64,000 nucleotides of DNA from Alphaproteobacteria bacterium (GCA_018654745.1 JABILA010000056.1:24700-88699), one strand, 5' to 3'; shown: positions 54,361 to 63,879, counted from the first letter of the stretch. A program made the numbers and translations. Notes: generated from the sequence alone by a model not told the origin.

Positions 54361-54564
54361 TTAGTGCATCGCTGTAGCTGACTTCAGTCCTGCAAATTTG
54401 AGGATTCTGGCGAGGGGGCAAAAGCCGGTAAATGCTGTTTGAAACAGGTTGGCACCGACAAATCCGGTAAGCCACAGCCACCGCACATCATGGTATTGGG
54501 ACAGAACCAGACTGGCTATTATGACAGCACCTGCAAAGGCGAAAACAGTACGTTCAATCGACAT
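54361..54564 (-). CDS. DUF2892 small membrane protein
   Basis: A 67-residue protein with two hydrophobic segments (TVFAFAGAVIIASLVL and WLWLTGFVGANLFQTAF). The ending TGFCPLARILKFAG is diagnostic of DUF2892/YgaP-like proteins, often linked to rhodanese and sulfide or thiol handling. ATG 54564 has GGAG upstream; a longer frame is possible. It is divergent from the cytochrome gene with an AT-rich inverted repeat between. Confidence 0.85.
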   Translation of the reverse strand: MSIERTVFAFAGAVIIASLVLSQYHDVRWLWLTGFVGANLFQTAFTGFCPLARILKFAGLKSATAMH

Positions 54565-54626
54565 TGGTATCTCCGTTGGATGTTCAGGACGGCGAGACGA
54601 GCTGGCCTGGATGATTGACAATCTTA

Positions 54627-54646
54627 ATATTAGATAATACTAATAT
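54627..54646. promoter_or_regulatory. AT-rich inverted repeat in divergent promoter
   Basis: ATATTAG-ATAATA-CTAATAT, a perfect 7-6-7 repeat. It lies between the DUF2892 and cytochrome genes. AT-rich palindromes of this kind are used by ArsR-type redox/sulfide sensors (BigR-like). The link is inferred; no such regulator is in the window. Confidence 0.5.
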
Positions 54647-54748
54647 ATTGAATGTCAACCATTTGACCTTCGTCAAAGCACCGGCTTCCTTGCTACATAA
54701 GACTATTATAATATAAACTTTATTGCCTGATGTGGAGGTTACCGAAGA

Positions 54749-55207
54749 ATGATGAACGCAAAAACCCTGTCGATCCTGGCCATCGTGCTTTGGCTTGCCG
54801 GTGCAGCGACAGTTGCTGTCATGTATGTCGGCGGAAAAACGGAACAGGCCTCTGATGGTCGTGTAGCCGTGATACTGAGCGAAGCCGAACGCGATTTTGT
54901 ACTCGGTGAAATGCGCCAGATGCTGGCGTCCGTTCAGGGCATCGTTTCCGCAGTCGCTGAAGAGGATATGAATTCGGTTGAGAAAATCGCCCTGGCAATT
55001 GGAAGCGCAGAGGTGCGCAATGTTCCCAAGCCCTTGATGCTCAAATTGCCACGCGATTTCAAAATCATGGGGACCGACAACCACCTTGAATTTGATGAAG
55101 TTGCGGCTCAGGCGAAACATGGTGGCAAGGCAGTTCTGGAACGCCTCGGCGATTTGATGGTCACCTGTGTCGCCTGCCACGAAAGCTACAGCCTGAAAGC
55201 AGAATAG
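54749..55207 (+). CDS. Exported cytochrome c-like protein with C-terminal heme site
   Basis: A 152-residue protein with an N-terminal signal anchor (LSILAIVLWLAGAATVAVMY). A helical body follows, and a single CVACH heme motif sits close to the C-terminus. That location and the four-helix look fit the cytochrome c' / c556 (class II) group. It may serve in electron transfer or gas sensing in the periplasm. It is probably co-controlled with the DUF2892 gene by the inverted repeat. Confidence 0.8.
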   Translation: MMNAKTLSILAIVLWLAGAATVAVMYVGGKTEQASDGRVAVILSEAERDFVLGEMRQMLASVQGIVSAVAEEDMNSVEKIALAIGSAEVRNVPKPLMLKLPRDFKIMGTDNHLEFDEVAAQAKHGGKAVLERLGDLMVTCVACHESYSLKAE

Positions 55208-55275
55208 CCGAGGTCTGTTGATTTTGTCAGCGCGGCCCAATCCTCATTCAAGACGGCTGCGCCGTGCCCCGGTTC

Positions 55276-55600
55276 TTACAGGATGACATCTTCCAGGGCG
55301 TTCGGATGAGAGGTTAGTTGTTCGTAACCACTATCGGTAACGACAAAGCTGTCTCCTACCTGTGCACGGAATTTACGATCCAGTGTCACCGAACCGTCGA
55401 TGGCCAAAACCATGCCCGGCTGTATCTCTGTCTTGTCGCCAAAAACGATCTGGGGTTTTTCGAGAAAACTATACCCGGTCGCCCGTCCACAGCGGAATGG
55501 ATATTCGTATCCAGCATCCTGAATTACGTCGGCATAGGCCGCATGGATATCTTCGGCGAGAACACCCGGGCGCAATTTGATCGATGCAGGTGGCGACTAT
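55276..55600 (-). pseudogene. C-terminal relic of an M24 metallopeptidase
   Basis: About 100 codons of minus-strand frame read like the end of a creatinase/Xaa-Pro-type M24 protein: RPGVLAEDIHAAY, RCGRATGYSFLEKP, GMVLAIDGSVTLDRKFRAQV and DSFVVTDSGYEQLTSHP. A full enzyme is about 400 residues, so roughly three quarters is missing. An in-frame TAG lies just upstream of the matching part. The metal-binding residues cannot all be present. It abuts the ScoB relic on the other strand. Confidence 0.7.
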
Positions 55601-55850
55601 GTTTCGGTGCGTCCGGGGGGTGCTTTTTTTGACAGTGCCGTTTCATTCGCCCTGGTACGGAGTGGGCGACTGGATTTCTCCCTTTTGGGTGCCTTTGAAG
55701 TCGCCGCGAACGGCGATCTTGCCAACTGGATCATTCCCGGCCGTTTTTCACCCGGTGACGGCGGGGCAATCGAACGAAATAATCACTGCCTCAAACTTGG
55801 CATGTCTGCAAAATCTCGCTACTTTTCCCGCCCTGTCGCAGACAAATTGA
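55586..55850 (+). pseudogene. Relic of 3-oxoacid CoA-transferase subunit B
   Basis: The plus-strand frame shows VSVRPGGAFFDSAVSFALVR, then RSGRLDFSLLGAFEVAANGD and NGDLANWIIPGRFSPGDGG, the core of ScoB/AtoA. The frame then loses similarity, while another frame gives RRQIDLV, matching the later ScoB segment, so at least one frameshift exists. The N-terminal third and the end are absent. A decayed gene, not an active enzyme. Confidence 0.7.
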
Positions 55851-56033
55851 CCTCGTTCCGAAGCACAGCAGTCAACACCGTACAATCCGCACTGTGACCA
55901 GCTTGTAGGGCCGTCAGAATATGTCTGCTTTCGCCTGGTTTGAAGACATGAATACGGGACTGCCTGAACAACCGCCAATTGCCAGAAACGGACTTCAATT
56001 CGTTCGACGCTGGATTATCCACGTTGATCAAAG

Positions 56034-56066
56034 AAACCCGGAACCTTTGGATGGAAGGTTCCGGGT
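56034..56066 (-). terminator. Distal terminator of the RTX-like gene
   Basis: On the minus strand, AACCCGGAACCTT and AAGGTTCCGGGTT form a perfect 13-bp stem, then TTCTTTG. It lies about 325 bp past the RTX stop and nearly repeats the proximal terminator, including the flanking TGCAGGAACAGCGGG. Confidence 0.7.
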
Positions 56067-56281
56067 TTGCCGCTGCAGGAACAGCGGGGAAGTGCGGAAA
56101 CAGGAGAGAAACCACACTTCTTTGGATTTCGTTTTATGCCAATTCTTTTCCTTGATTCTGTTAGTGTCGGCTCGTCACCGGCTTCATGTGATTAACTGAT
56201 TATCTTTATACGCCCCGGCGGGGCAAAAAAGGTTTCAAAAATGTGTCAGCCCGAAAAAACCTTTAAGTAACAGAAATTAAA

Positions 56282-56325
56282 CAAAAAAAACCCGGAACCT
56301 GTGGATTAAGGTTCCGGGGTTGCTC
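56282..56325 (-). terminator. Proximal rho-independent terminator of the RTX-like gene
   Basis: On the minus strand, a GC-rich stem (CCGGAACCT/AGGTTCCGG) is followed by TTTTTTTT, about 70 bases past the RTX stop. It is a canonical intrinsic terminator and one of two similar copies. Confidence 0.82.
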
Positions 56326-56390
56326 ACTGCAGGAACAGCGGGCGGGGGATGCGGCAACAGATCAGAAGCCGCATCCCGGTTTCGTCAGGA

Positions 56391-59375
56391 TCAGACGATG
56401 TCGTCACCGTCCGGAAGATCATCAGCGATCATGTGTGCAGCGGTTTCAGCGAAAGCAGTTTCATAGAAAACCGGCGCTGCCTGTGCGCTGTCCAACGCGG
56501 CTTCCATGATATCCAGCTGGTTGTCGCTGAGTGCCAGTTCGTCAGTATTGGATCCACCGCCCCATTCCACAATTTCAGCAAAGTTGAACTCCTGGCCACC
56601 AATCCTGAGGGTTTCAATCATCTCACCTGGCTCAAAATCGATGTTCAGCGTGCCCCAGAGTTGCGGACCGCCACGGAACCCGGCGTCTCCGGTATCCACA
56701 TCGTCGGACTTGAACCAGATGTGGGCATGTGAGCCGTCTGAAGTAATCGACAGATCGATGTCTTCCATGCCGAAGTCTTCACCCAAAGGACCACCGCGCA
56801 GTTCCAGCGTATCGCCGTTACCTGCAATGATGTGGTCGTTGCCTTCACCCACGGTGTAGATGAAGGTGTCGTTGCCTTCACCGCCAATCAGGGTGTCGTC
56901 GCCGAAGCCGCCGGCCAGGATGTCGTCGCCAGCGCCGCCGTCGACCACTGTACCTTCCTGAAGCATTCTGATGTCGTCCATGCTGACGTTGGCGTTATAG
57001 CCTTCCTCATAACCTTCTTCGCCGTAGCCGAGGGACTGGCTGAGGTTTTCAGTTCCAACCGAGCCGCCGAACGCTGCGGCACTGAGGCCACCGGCAACCA
57101 GGATGTCGTTGCCGTCGCCACCGCTTATGCTATCGGCTCCACCGTAGGCGACGATGATGTCGTTGCCGGCACCGCCTTCTGCGGAGGTGTCTTGATTGGC
57201 GATCAGGATGTGGTCGTCACCTGCCCCGCCGTCGACGGTATCACCGACACCGTGCGAGAGGATGGTGTCGTCACCTTCACCGCCGAGCAGGGTTGACTGA
57301 GTGGAATAGGCACTGTTCATCATGAAATCATTGCCCTCACCGCCGTCATAGCGATTGCCGCTTCCCGAAGTCTGGCTGTCATCCGTGATGCGATCGTCTC
57401 CGCTGCCGCCGAAGGCCGCATTGTTGGATCCTTCCATCTGGATGAAATCGTTGCCCGAGCCACCGTAGACCTCATTGCTGTCGCCGAGGGCATAGAGTTC
57501 GTCATTGCCGACACCACCGTCGAGAACGTTGTTGTCGCTGTAGGACACCAGCGTATCGTTGCCGTAACTGCCCGACGCCGTGTTGCCTTCACCTTCGGTA
57601 ATCCGGATGGTGTCGTTGTCCAATCCGCCGTCGATTGAGTTGTTGCTGCCCGCGATGTTGATCGTGTCGCTACCGGCTTCGCCGACAACAAGGCCGTTCG
57701 AGCCCACAAGATTGACCTGGTCGTTGCCGTCACCGGCCGCGATCAAAGTGCCATCACCCCTCATATTGACAACATCGTCGCCCTGTTCGGCGAAGACCCA
57801 GTTGCCGTCACCTGCGACGGTAACGCTGTCATTGCCTGTTCCGGCGAAGGAGATGTTGCCGAAACCGGTTACATTAATGCTGTCGTTCCCGTCTTCGGTT
57901 CTGATGGTTTTGTTGTGATTGGCGTTAACGATGACGCTGTCATCGCCTGCACCGGTATAAACTTCGTTGTATTCACCGTTGACAAAAATGGTGTCGTTGC
58001 CATCGCCGCCATCGGCCGTGTTGAAGGCACCGTTGATTGTCAGAATGTCGTCCCCGGCGTCGCCGGAAAGCATATTGCTGTTGCCCGTGGTCGAGATCGA
58101 GTCATTGTCGTCGCCGCCGGAAGCCGTATTGTTGCTGTCCGAGACGGAAATCGAGTCATTGCCTGTACCGCCGGAAGCCGTGTTGTTGCTGCCCGAAACG
58201 GAAATCGAGTCATCGCCCACACCGGCATCAACAATGTTGTCTTCGCCGGTGACAGAAATGCTGTCATTGCCTTCGCCGCCCAGCACTGTGTTGAGGGCGC
58301 CGTTGATTGTCAGGATGTCGTCCCCGCCGTCGCCGGAGATCGTATTGCTGCTACCGGTCGACGATATCGTGTCCTGGTCTGCACCGCCATGGATCGTATT
58401 TTCGTCGAAGGTGGACCGAATGATGTCATCCCCTGAGCCGCCATCGACGATATTGTTGCCATTTTCGGCTGTAATAAAGTCGTTGCCTTCGCCGCCAATG
58501 AGAGTGTTATCGTGGCCATAAGTATGAAGGGTGTCATTGCCAGCACCGCCATCAAAGGTGTTGCGATATCCAAAGGAGGAAATCGTATCGTCGCCGTCGC
58601 CGCCAGCAATCGCATTGTCATGGCCGCTTGAAAAAAGGGCGTCATTGCCACCACCGCCATCAACGATGTTGTTAGATCCAAAGGAATAAATCGTATCGTT
58701 GCCGTCGCCGCCAGCAATCGCATTGTCATGGCCGTTTGAAGAAACGTAGTCATTCCCCTGGCCGCCGTTGACGGTGTTGTGGTTACCCTGTACAGAAACC
58801 CGATCGTCTTCTGAGCCAGTATTAATCGTATTGTGGGCACCAGCACTATAGACGGTGTCAATTCCGGCACCGGTATCAATTGCAATGGCGTTACCTTCGG
58901 CTGTGACGACGTCACTGCCATCACCGGCATTAATGGAACTGATGCTTCCGTTGTAGGTGATGGAGTCGTTTCCTGCACCGCCCTCAATGGTATTGTAGTG
59001 ACCATAGGCCTCGATCGTGTCGTCCCCTTTTTCGCCATCGATGAAATTATGGTCGCCGAACGAGGTGATCGTATCATTGCCGTAACCGCCCAAGAGTCGG
59101 TTGTAGTTACCACTGCTTTCAATCGTGTCGTCGCCGTCTGCACCACCGAGCATGTTGTCGTCGCCCGTGCTGACAATGGAATCATTACCATAATCGGTAT
59201 AAACCACGTTGCCGGCACCAGAGACATGAACCGTGTCGTCGCCACCGTCGGTGAAGATGCGATTTTCATTCCCCGTGACGGTGATCGCATCGTCTTCGAC
59301 GCCGGTGTACAGGTTCGCGTTGTCGTCATTGACGAAAATTGTCTTATCAAGGTCTGTGAGGTTTGTGTCGGCCAT
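56391..59375 (-). CDS. RTX-like repeat protein with alternating nonapeptides
   Basis: A 994-residue acidic protein with no N-terminal signal, as expected for type I secretion. Most of its length is a regular 18-residue repeat, such as GHDNAIAGGDGNDTIYSF: a GxxNxIxxx nonapeptide alternating with the calcium-binding GGxGxDxIx nonapeptide. I count roughly 40 units. Near residue 760-880 are more classic RTX repeats and a spacer. The C-terminal 120 residues are non-repetitive and may carry the secretion signal. No transporter gene is in the window. It ends at two tandem terminators. Confidence 0.85.
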   Translation of the reverse strand: MADTNLTDLDKTIFVNDDNANLYTGVEDDAITVTGNENRIFTDGGDDTVHVSGAGNVVYTDYGNDSIVSTGDDNMLGGADGDDTIESSGNYNRLLGGYGNDTITSFGDHNFIDGEKGDDTIEAYGHYNTIEGGAGNDSITYNGSISSINAGDGSDVVTAEGNAIAIDTGAGIDTVYSAGAHNTINTGSEDDRVSVQGNHNTVNGGQGNDYVSSNGHDNAIAGGDGNDTIYSFGSNNIVDGGGGNDALFSSGHDNAIAGGDGDDTISSFGYRNTFDGGAGNDTLHTYGHDNTLIGGEGNDFITAENGNNIVDGGSGDDIIRSTFDENTIHGGADQDTISSTGSSNTISGDGGDDILTINGALNTVLGGEGNDSISVTGEDNIVDAGVGDDSISVSGSNNTASGGTGNDSISVSDSNNTASGGDDNDSISTTGNSNMLSGDAGDDILTINGAFNTADGGDGNDTIFVNGEYNEVYTGAGDDSVIVNANHNKTIRTEDGNDSINVTGFGNISFAGTGNDSVTVAGDGNWVFAEQGDDVVNMRGDGTLIAAGDGNDQVNLVGSNGLVVGEAGSDTINIAGSNNSIDGGLDNDTIRITEGEGNTASGSYGNDTLVSYSDNNVLDGGVGNDELYALGDSNEVYGGSGNDFIQMEGSNNAAFGGSGDDRITDDSQTSGSGNRYDGGEGNDFMMNSAYSTQSTLLGGEGDDTILSHGVGDTVDGGAGDDHILIANQDTSAEGGAGNDIIVAYGGADSISGGDGNDILVAGGLSAAAFGGSVGTENLSQSLGYGEEGYEEGYNANVSMDDIRMLQEGTVVDGGAGDDILAGGFGDDTLIGGEGNDTFIYTVGEGNDHIIAGNGDTLELRGGPLGEDFGMEDIDLSITSDGSHAHIWFKSDDVDTGDAGFRGGPQLWGTLNIDFEPGEMIETLRIGGQEFNFAEIVEWGGGSNTDELALSDNQLDIMEAALDSAQAAPVFYETAFAETAAHMIADDLPDGDDIV

Positions 59376-59639
59376 TGTCTTTCTCCCGATTTGGTTTGTT
59401 GCCCGTTATTGGGCTTCGTCTGAATTGCTGGCATTGTTTTTACCGGCTTCAGTCCAGGAGAAGGTTTCAGAGATGTGACAGATTTGAATAAAGTGTAAGT
59501 CCTTATTATCAAACAATAGAAATAGACAAATTGATCCACCCGCCATTCGGCTGGCGGTGGTTTAAGCTTTTTCAGAATGGTTATTGTCGGGGATTGCGGG
59601 CCTTTTTCGGAAAAGCTCAGCGCGCAATATTTCAGGTGG

Positions 59640-60332
59640 TCATTCCGGTCGTGCGACGTCCAGGCCACATTTGTAACCCTGGCCATGGACCGTCACGATG
59701 GCCTCTTTGCTGAGCTTCTTGCGCAAGCGACTGACAGAGACGTCGACAGCGCGAAATGTTTCCGGTCCGTCTCCGTCAAACACGGCGTCGACCAAGGTTT
59801 CCCGTGACAGAACCTTGCCGTTGGCTTCCGCCAGTACCCAGATCAGATGCATTTCAGCCAGGGTGAATTTGATCGCGGTGCCGTCCGGGCCGTAAGCCTC
59901 GTGTTTGGCACGATCAACCACAAAGTCCCCGATATGCAGAATATCGTTACTGGCTGTTCCTGCGTCGGCGACGCGTTTCAGGTTTGAATTTAGCCGAAGC
60001 ACCAACTCACGTGGATCAACAGGTTTGGTGATGTAATCATCAGCGCCGAGTTCGAAGGAGGCCGATTTGTCCTCAATACCTTCGCGGCCCGTCAGTACGA
60101 TGATCGGAACGTTGGATCGGGATCTTAATTTGCGGATCAGGACAATACCGTCTTCGTCCGGCAAGGTCAGGTCGACGACATAACAGTCAAACCCGCGGAC
60201 ATCGATGACCTTGAACATTTCCGCACTGTCGCCAACCGAAACGGCGTCAAAGCCCTGTTTGATCAAGTAATCCGTCATGTTTCGGGCAAATGTAAGATCG
60301 TCTTCGATCAAGAGAACACTATACTGGGTCAC
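59640..60332 (-). CDS. OmpR/PhoB-type response regulator
   Basis: A 230-residue two-component regulator. The receiver has acidic residues at the N-terminus (LLIEDDLTFA), the phospho-Asp in YVVDLTLPDEDG, Thr in VLTGREG and Lys in ITKPVDPREL. The winged-helix output domain ends VTVHGQGYKCGL. It lies 136 bp downstream of the giant kinase gene and 264 bp upstream of the RTX gene, so it probably takes phosphate from that kinase. RTX control by it is possible. Confidence 0.92.
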   Translation of the reverse strand: MTQYSVLLIEDDLTFARNMTDYLIKQGFDAVSVGDSAEMFKVIDVRGFDCYVVDLTLPDEDGIVLIRKLRSRSNVPIIVLTGREGIEDKSASFELGADDYITKPVDPRELVLRLNSNLKRVADAGTASNDILHIGDFVVDRAKHEAYGPDGTAIKFTLAEMHLIWVLAEANGKVLSRETLVDAVFDGDGPETFRAVDVSVSRLRKKLSKEAIVTVHGQGYKCGLDVARPE

Positions 60333-60468
60333 AGAAAATTCGCTCCGGTTGCGTGGCTGCCCGGATTATAGTCATGGACGTGCCAATTCACAACTTAATG
60401 GCGCAGCTCGATCCCTGTTTGATGCGCTGGGTATTGTGGATCAAAATCGTCCTGGTATGCCCGAAAGG

Positions 60469-63400
60469 TCAAGCCGCAAGATCAGCAAGAACAAGTGACA
60501 CGGTCATGCCCTGGTTCGGCGTTGTTTTAAATTCCAGGCGTCCGCCGGTCTGGGCGATTAATCGATCCGCAACAATATAACGACGGACCAGGTCCTTTTG
60601 CGCCCCGGTATTGTCCCACAGCCTGCCGAAGGGTTCGGACAGGCGTTCAACCTGTTCTGGCGAGAAAACATCGCCCTGACCGACAACGCGAATAACCAGC
60701 GAGTTGTCGGCCAGTTCCAGGTCAATTGAAACGATGCTGTTTTCCGGACTGACTTCTACTGCATTCTTGAGAATGTGACCAAGGGAGCGCCGCGCCATTT
60801 CCCAGTCTGCTTCCAGTGGACTTGTTGAAGGCAGGTTTCCGAGGTGTATTTTGATGTCGCGAAGTTCAGCCAGACGTGAAGCCTCCTTTACACAATTCCG
60901 GATCAGCTGCGAGATATCCCCGGTTGATACTTCAACTTTGTATCCGGCCTGTTCAGCACGAAGCAGCGCCAGGACATCTCCTGCCAGATCGAACATCTGT
61001 TCAGATTCCCGCAGGATACCGACCGCTTGCCCCTCGATTGTGTCGAAGCTTGCGGGCGTATCTGCATTTTCCGCCAGGGTGGAAATGTAAAACAGTGCCT
61101 TGTTCAGTGTTCCGCGCAACTCATGCCCGGCTTCGGCCAGGAACAGTGCCTGTGGGGAGGCCAAACCACCGGGATTGCCTGCCTGATATTCATCGAGTGA
61201 CTGAAGTGCTGCTTCCAGCTCCGATGGCAAATCAAGACCCAGGGCCTGGGCAGCGTTCAGCCGTTTATCAAGGCAGCAAATTTCAAGCGATTGGCAAAGT
61301 CGAGATAATCGAACCAGGCCCACCGTCGCAGAATTACTTTTCAGGTCGTGGGCGTGATGCGTCATATTAGGTAAATCGTCCAAATCTGAGGCTGTTGCGT
61401 AACCTGACACAGCTTGAGGGGCTGATTGCCTGAAGTCGCGAATAAATTCGTCAATTTGATCTTCACCGAACTCTTCACCCAGGTATTTGAGAACTGAAAT
61501 ATCAAGAATGGATTCATCGATACCGGTTGCTTCACTTTGTTCGGACGCTTTCGGTTCTGGTGAAACCGGCTGAACAGGAACACCTGACACCAGTCTGGCG
61601 ACAACTTCCACCAGAAGTTTGGGGTCAATTGGTTTTGTCACAACTTCGTTCATGCCCGCCCGTAAACAGGCTTCAATTTCGGTCTGGGTTGCCGCCGCCG
61701 TCAAGCCGACAATCGGGATGGCAGATACCGGACCATCCATTGCCCTGATTGTTTCCGTCGCAGTGATGCCGTCCATAACCGGCATATGTCGATCCATCAG
61801 GATCACGTCAAAGACTTCATTATCCGCGATCAGCTCAAGGGCTTCACTGCCATTTTCCGCGACAATCGTTTCCGAGGCGATTTTCGCCATGATGCCAATT
61901 GCAACCCTTCGGTTGGTTACATTGTCTTCAACAAGCAAAACCCGCGGGGCGAAGGCTGGTTGGGCACTGTTGCTGATTTCGGGGTTTTCAGCCTGCACGA
62001 GGATTTGCCCGGCGGCCTGTTCGTCACTGATATTGAGCTGTACGGAGATCACAAATGTACTGCCTTTGCCGGGCACGCTGCGCAGACCGATCTTGCCGTC
62101 CATCAATTCAATCAGTCGGCGGCAGATCGTTAAGCCCAGTCCAGTACCACCATATCGCCGGGCAACATCAACGCTGCCCTGGACATAGGGTGCAAACAGT
62201 TTTTCTCCCTGGTCTTGCGATATGCCGATACCGGTGTCTGTAACGGCCAGTTCGAACTGGATGGCATCATCGCCTTGTCGTGTGCACTTTGCCGAAACAG
62301 AAACACTGCCCGAGGCCGTAAATTTGATGGCGTTGTTCAGCAGATTGAACAATATCTGCCGCAGACGATTGACGTCCCCCAACAGGGTATCCGGTATATC
62401 CGGTGAAATATCAACGGCCAACTCAAGACCTTTTTCACGGGCCGTAGAGGCCATGATCTTGATGGTGTCATCGATCAGTTTTCGGGGCGCGAAGGGCACT
62501 GTTTCGATTTCCAGATTACCCGATTCAAGTTTTGAAATGTCCAGCAGATCATTGAGGATCACCAGCAAGGCCTCTCCACTATCAACAATACTTTGAGCAA
62601 ACTCCCGCTGCTTCGGAACCAGTGGTGTTTCCAGCAGCAACCGGGCCATACCCAAAACGCCGTTCATGGGCGTTCTGACTTCATGGCTGACCACAGCAAC
62701 AAATTCTGTTTTAGTGTCCGCCATTTTCTCGGCAAGTTCCTTGGCTAGCTTGAGTTCTTCTTCTGCGCGCTTTCGTTCAGTGATGTCCGTGAAAGAACTA
62801 ATAAAACCACCGCCCTTTAAGGGCGTAGAACGAATATCAAGCGTCTTCCCAGGTGTAGTCGTAATTTCAAAATACGAAGTTTCCGTCTGAGATGGTATGA
62901 GGTTCTTGATCATCTCGATGGTTCTTTCCCTGTCGCCATCACCGTAGTCACCACGATTCACCAAATAGGAAATCACCTCATGACCGGTGCTCCCAATTTC
63001 GAGCAGACCTTCCGGCAGATCCCAGAGCTCACGATACTGGCGGTTAAAAAGCTCGACTTTCCCGTCCTTTCCGATGAAACGAACGCCGCCTGGCATATTA
63101 TCGAGAACAAGCCTGAGCTGTGATTCCTTTGCCGCCAGGGTTTCGTCCGCCTTTTTGCGTTCGGTGATGTTTGTGAAAACACTGATCCAGCCGCCGCCCT
63201 CGACCGGCTGCGTGCGGCATTCGAGAATTTCCCCGGGACCCGTCGTATGCTCATATTGTATCGGAATTGCTTCGACGGGCGCCATGTTCATAATGCGGTT
63301 TATAAGCTCTTCCCGGTCGCCCTCACCGTAGTCTCCGCGATCCACCAGATATGCGACGATGTCGCCACCGGTATCACCGACATTCACCAACCCTTCCGGC

Positions 63401-63864
63401 AGGTCCCAGAGGTCGAGGTAGAGCTGGTTAAACAGCACAATCTGTCCGTCTTTATCGACATAGCGGAATCCGCCTGGCATGTTTTCAAGCACCAGCCTGA
63501 GTTGCGATTCCTTTGCCGCCAGTTCCTCCTCCGCCCGCTTTATTTCGGTGATGTCGGCATGAGTGGAAACTGTACCACCAGCCGACGTGTCATATTCGCG
63601 CACCCTGTACCAGCATCCGTCCTTGAACTGAATCTGCAAGTCAATCAGGCCCCCGACAGTGTATTCTTCAGGCTTGCGGAATTGCGGGTCATCGCCGCGT
63701 AAATAGCCGACAAACAAATCTCGACTGAAAAAAAGTTTATGGAGATCGGGCAAGGACGCGCCAAGGCTGGCCTCCTCGTCGCTGAATCCATATATCTTCT
63801 TGTATTTACTGTTACACACAATCAGTCGTTTTTCAGAATCGAAGATTGCAAACCCTTCGTCCAC
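60469..63864 (-). CDS. Giant hybrid histidine kinase with two kinase modules
   Basis: An 1131-residue protein, GTG start at 63864. In order: three PAS domains, the second and third near-duplicates (each begins AAKESQLRLVL); HisKA with VSHEVRTPMNGV (His near 393); HATPase (DTGIGISQ, GGTGLGLTIC); receiver (DVILMDRHMPVMDG, Asp near 689); HPt (THHAHDLKSNS, His near 838). A second kinase-like module follows: GHELRGTLNKA near 912, then an ATPase domain with HILKNAVEVSP but a broken DxG box. No transmembrane segment is obvious, so it senses inside the cell. Confidence 0.88.
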   Translation of the reverse strand: MDEGFAIFDSEKRLIVCNSKYKKIYGFSDEEASLGASLPDLHKLFFSRDLFVGYLRGDDPQFRKPEEYTVGGLIDLQIQFKDGCWYRVREYDTSAGGTVSTHADITEIKRAEEELAAKESQLRLVLENMPGGFRYVDKDGQIVLFNQLYLDLWDLPEGLVNVGDTGGDIVAYLVDRGDYGEGDREELINRIMNMAPVEAIPIQYEHTTGPGEILECRTQPVEGGGWISVFTNITERKKADETLAAKESQLRLVLDNMPGGVRFIGKDGKVELFNRQYRELWDLPEGLLEIGSTGHEVISYLVNRGDYGDGDRERTIEMIKNLIPSQTETSYFEITTTPGKTLDIRSTPLKGGGFISSFTDITERKRAEEELKLAKELAEKMADTKTEFVAVVSHEVRTPMNGVLGMARLLLETPLVPKQREFAQSIVDSGEALLVILNDLLDISKLESGNLEIETVPFAPRKLIDDTIKIMASTAREKGLELAVDISPDIPDTLLGDVNRLRQILFNLLNNAIKFTASGSVSVSAKCTRQGDDAIQFELAVTDTGIGISQDQGEKLFAPYVQGSVDVARRYGGTGLGLTICRRLIELMDGKIGLRSVPGKGSTFVISVQLNISDEQAAGQILVQAENPEISNSAQPAFAPRVLLVEDNVTNRRVAIGIMAKIASETIVAENGSEALELIADNEVFDVILMDRHMPVMDGITATETIRAMDGPVSAIPIVGLTAAATQTEIEACLRAGMNEVVTKPIDPKLLVEVVARLVSGVPVQPVSPEPKASEQSEATGIDESILDISVLKYLGEEFGEDQIDEFIRDFRQSAPQAVSGYATASDLDDLPNMTHHAHDLKSNSATVGLVRLSRLCQSLEICCLDKRLNAAQALGLDLPSELEAALQSLDEYQAGNPGGLASPQALFLAEAGHELRGTLNKALFYISTLAENADTPASFDTIEGQAVGILRESEQMFDLAGDVLALLRAEQAGYKVEVSTGDISQLIRNCVKEASRLAELRDIKIHLGNLPSTSPLEADWEMARRSLGHILKNAVEVSPENSIVSIDLELADNSLVIRVVGQGDVFSPEQVERLSEPFGRLWDNTGAQKDLVRRYIVADRLIAQTGGRLEFKTTPNQGMTVSLVLADLAA

Positions 63865-63879
63865 AGTACCCGACTCTTT

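Larger units (their letters stand above)
55898..56390. other. Intergenic region with two terminators
   Basis: A 493-bp gap between the ScoB relic and the end of the RTX gene. It holds two hairpins built to one pattern at 56034 and 56287, described separately. I see no other gene. Confidence 0.55.

Noticed and set aside
57915..58521. Long frames opposite the RTX-like gene
   Set aside because: They mirror its 18-residue repeat on other frames and carry only repetitive shadows.
57000..59300. Repetitive DNA as a possible CRISPR array
   Set aside because: The period follows an 18-codon protein repeat within an open frame; there are no identical direct repeats with unique spacers and no cas genes.
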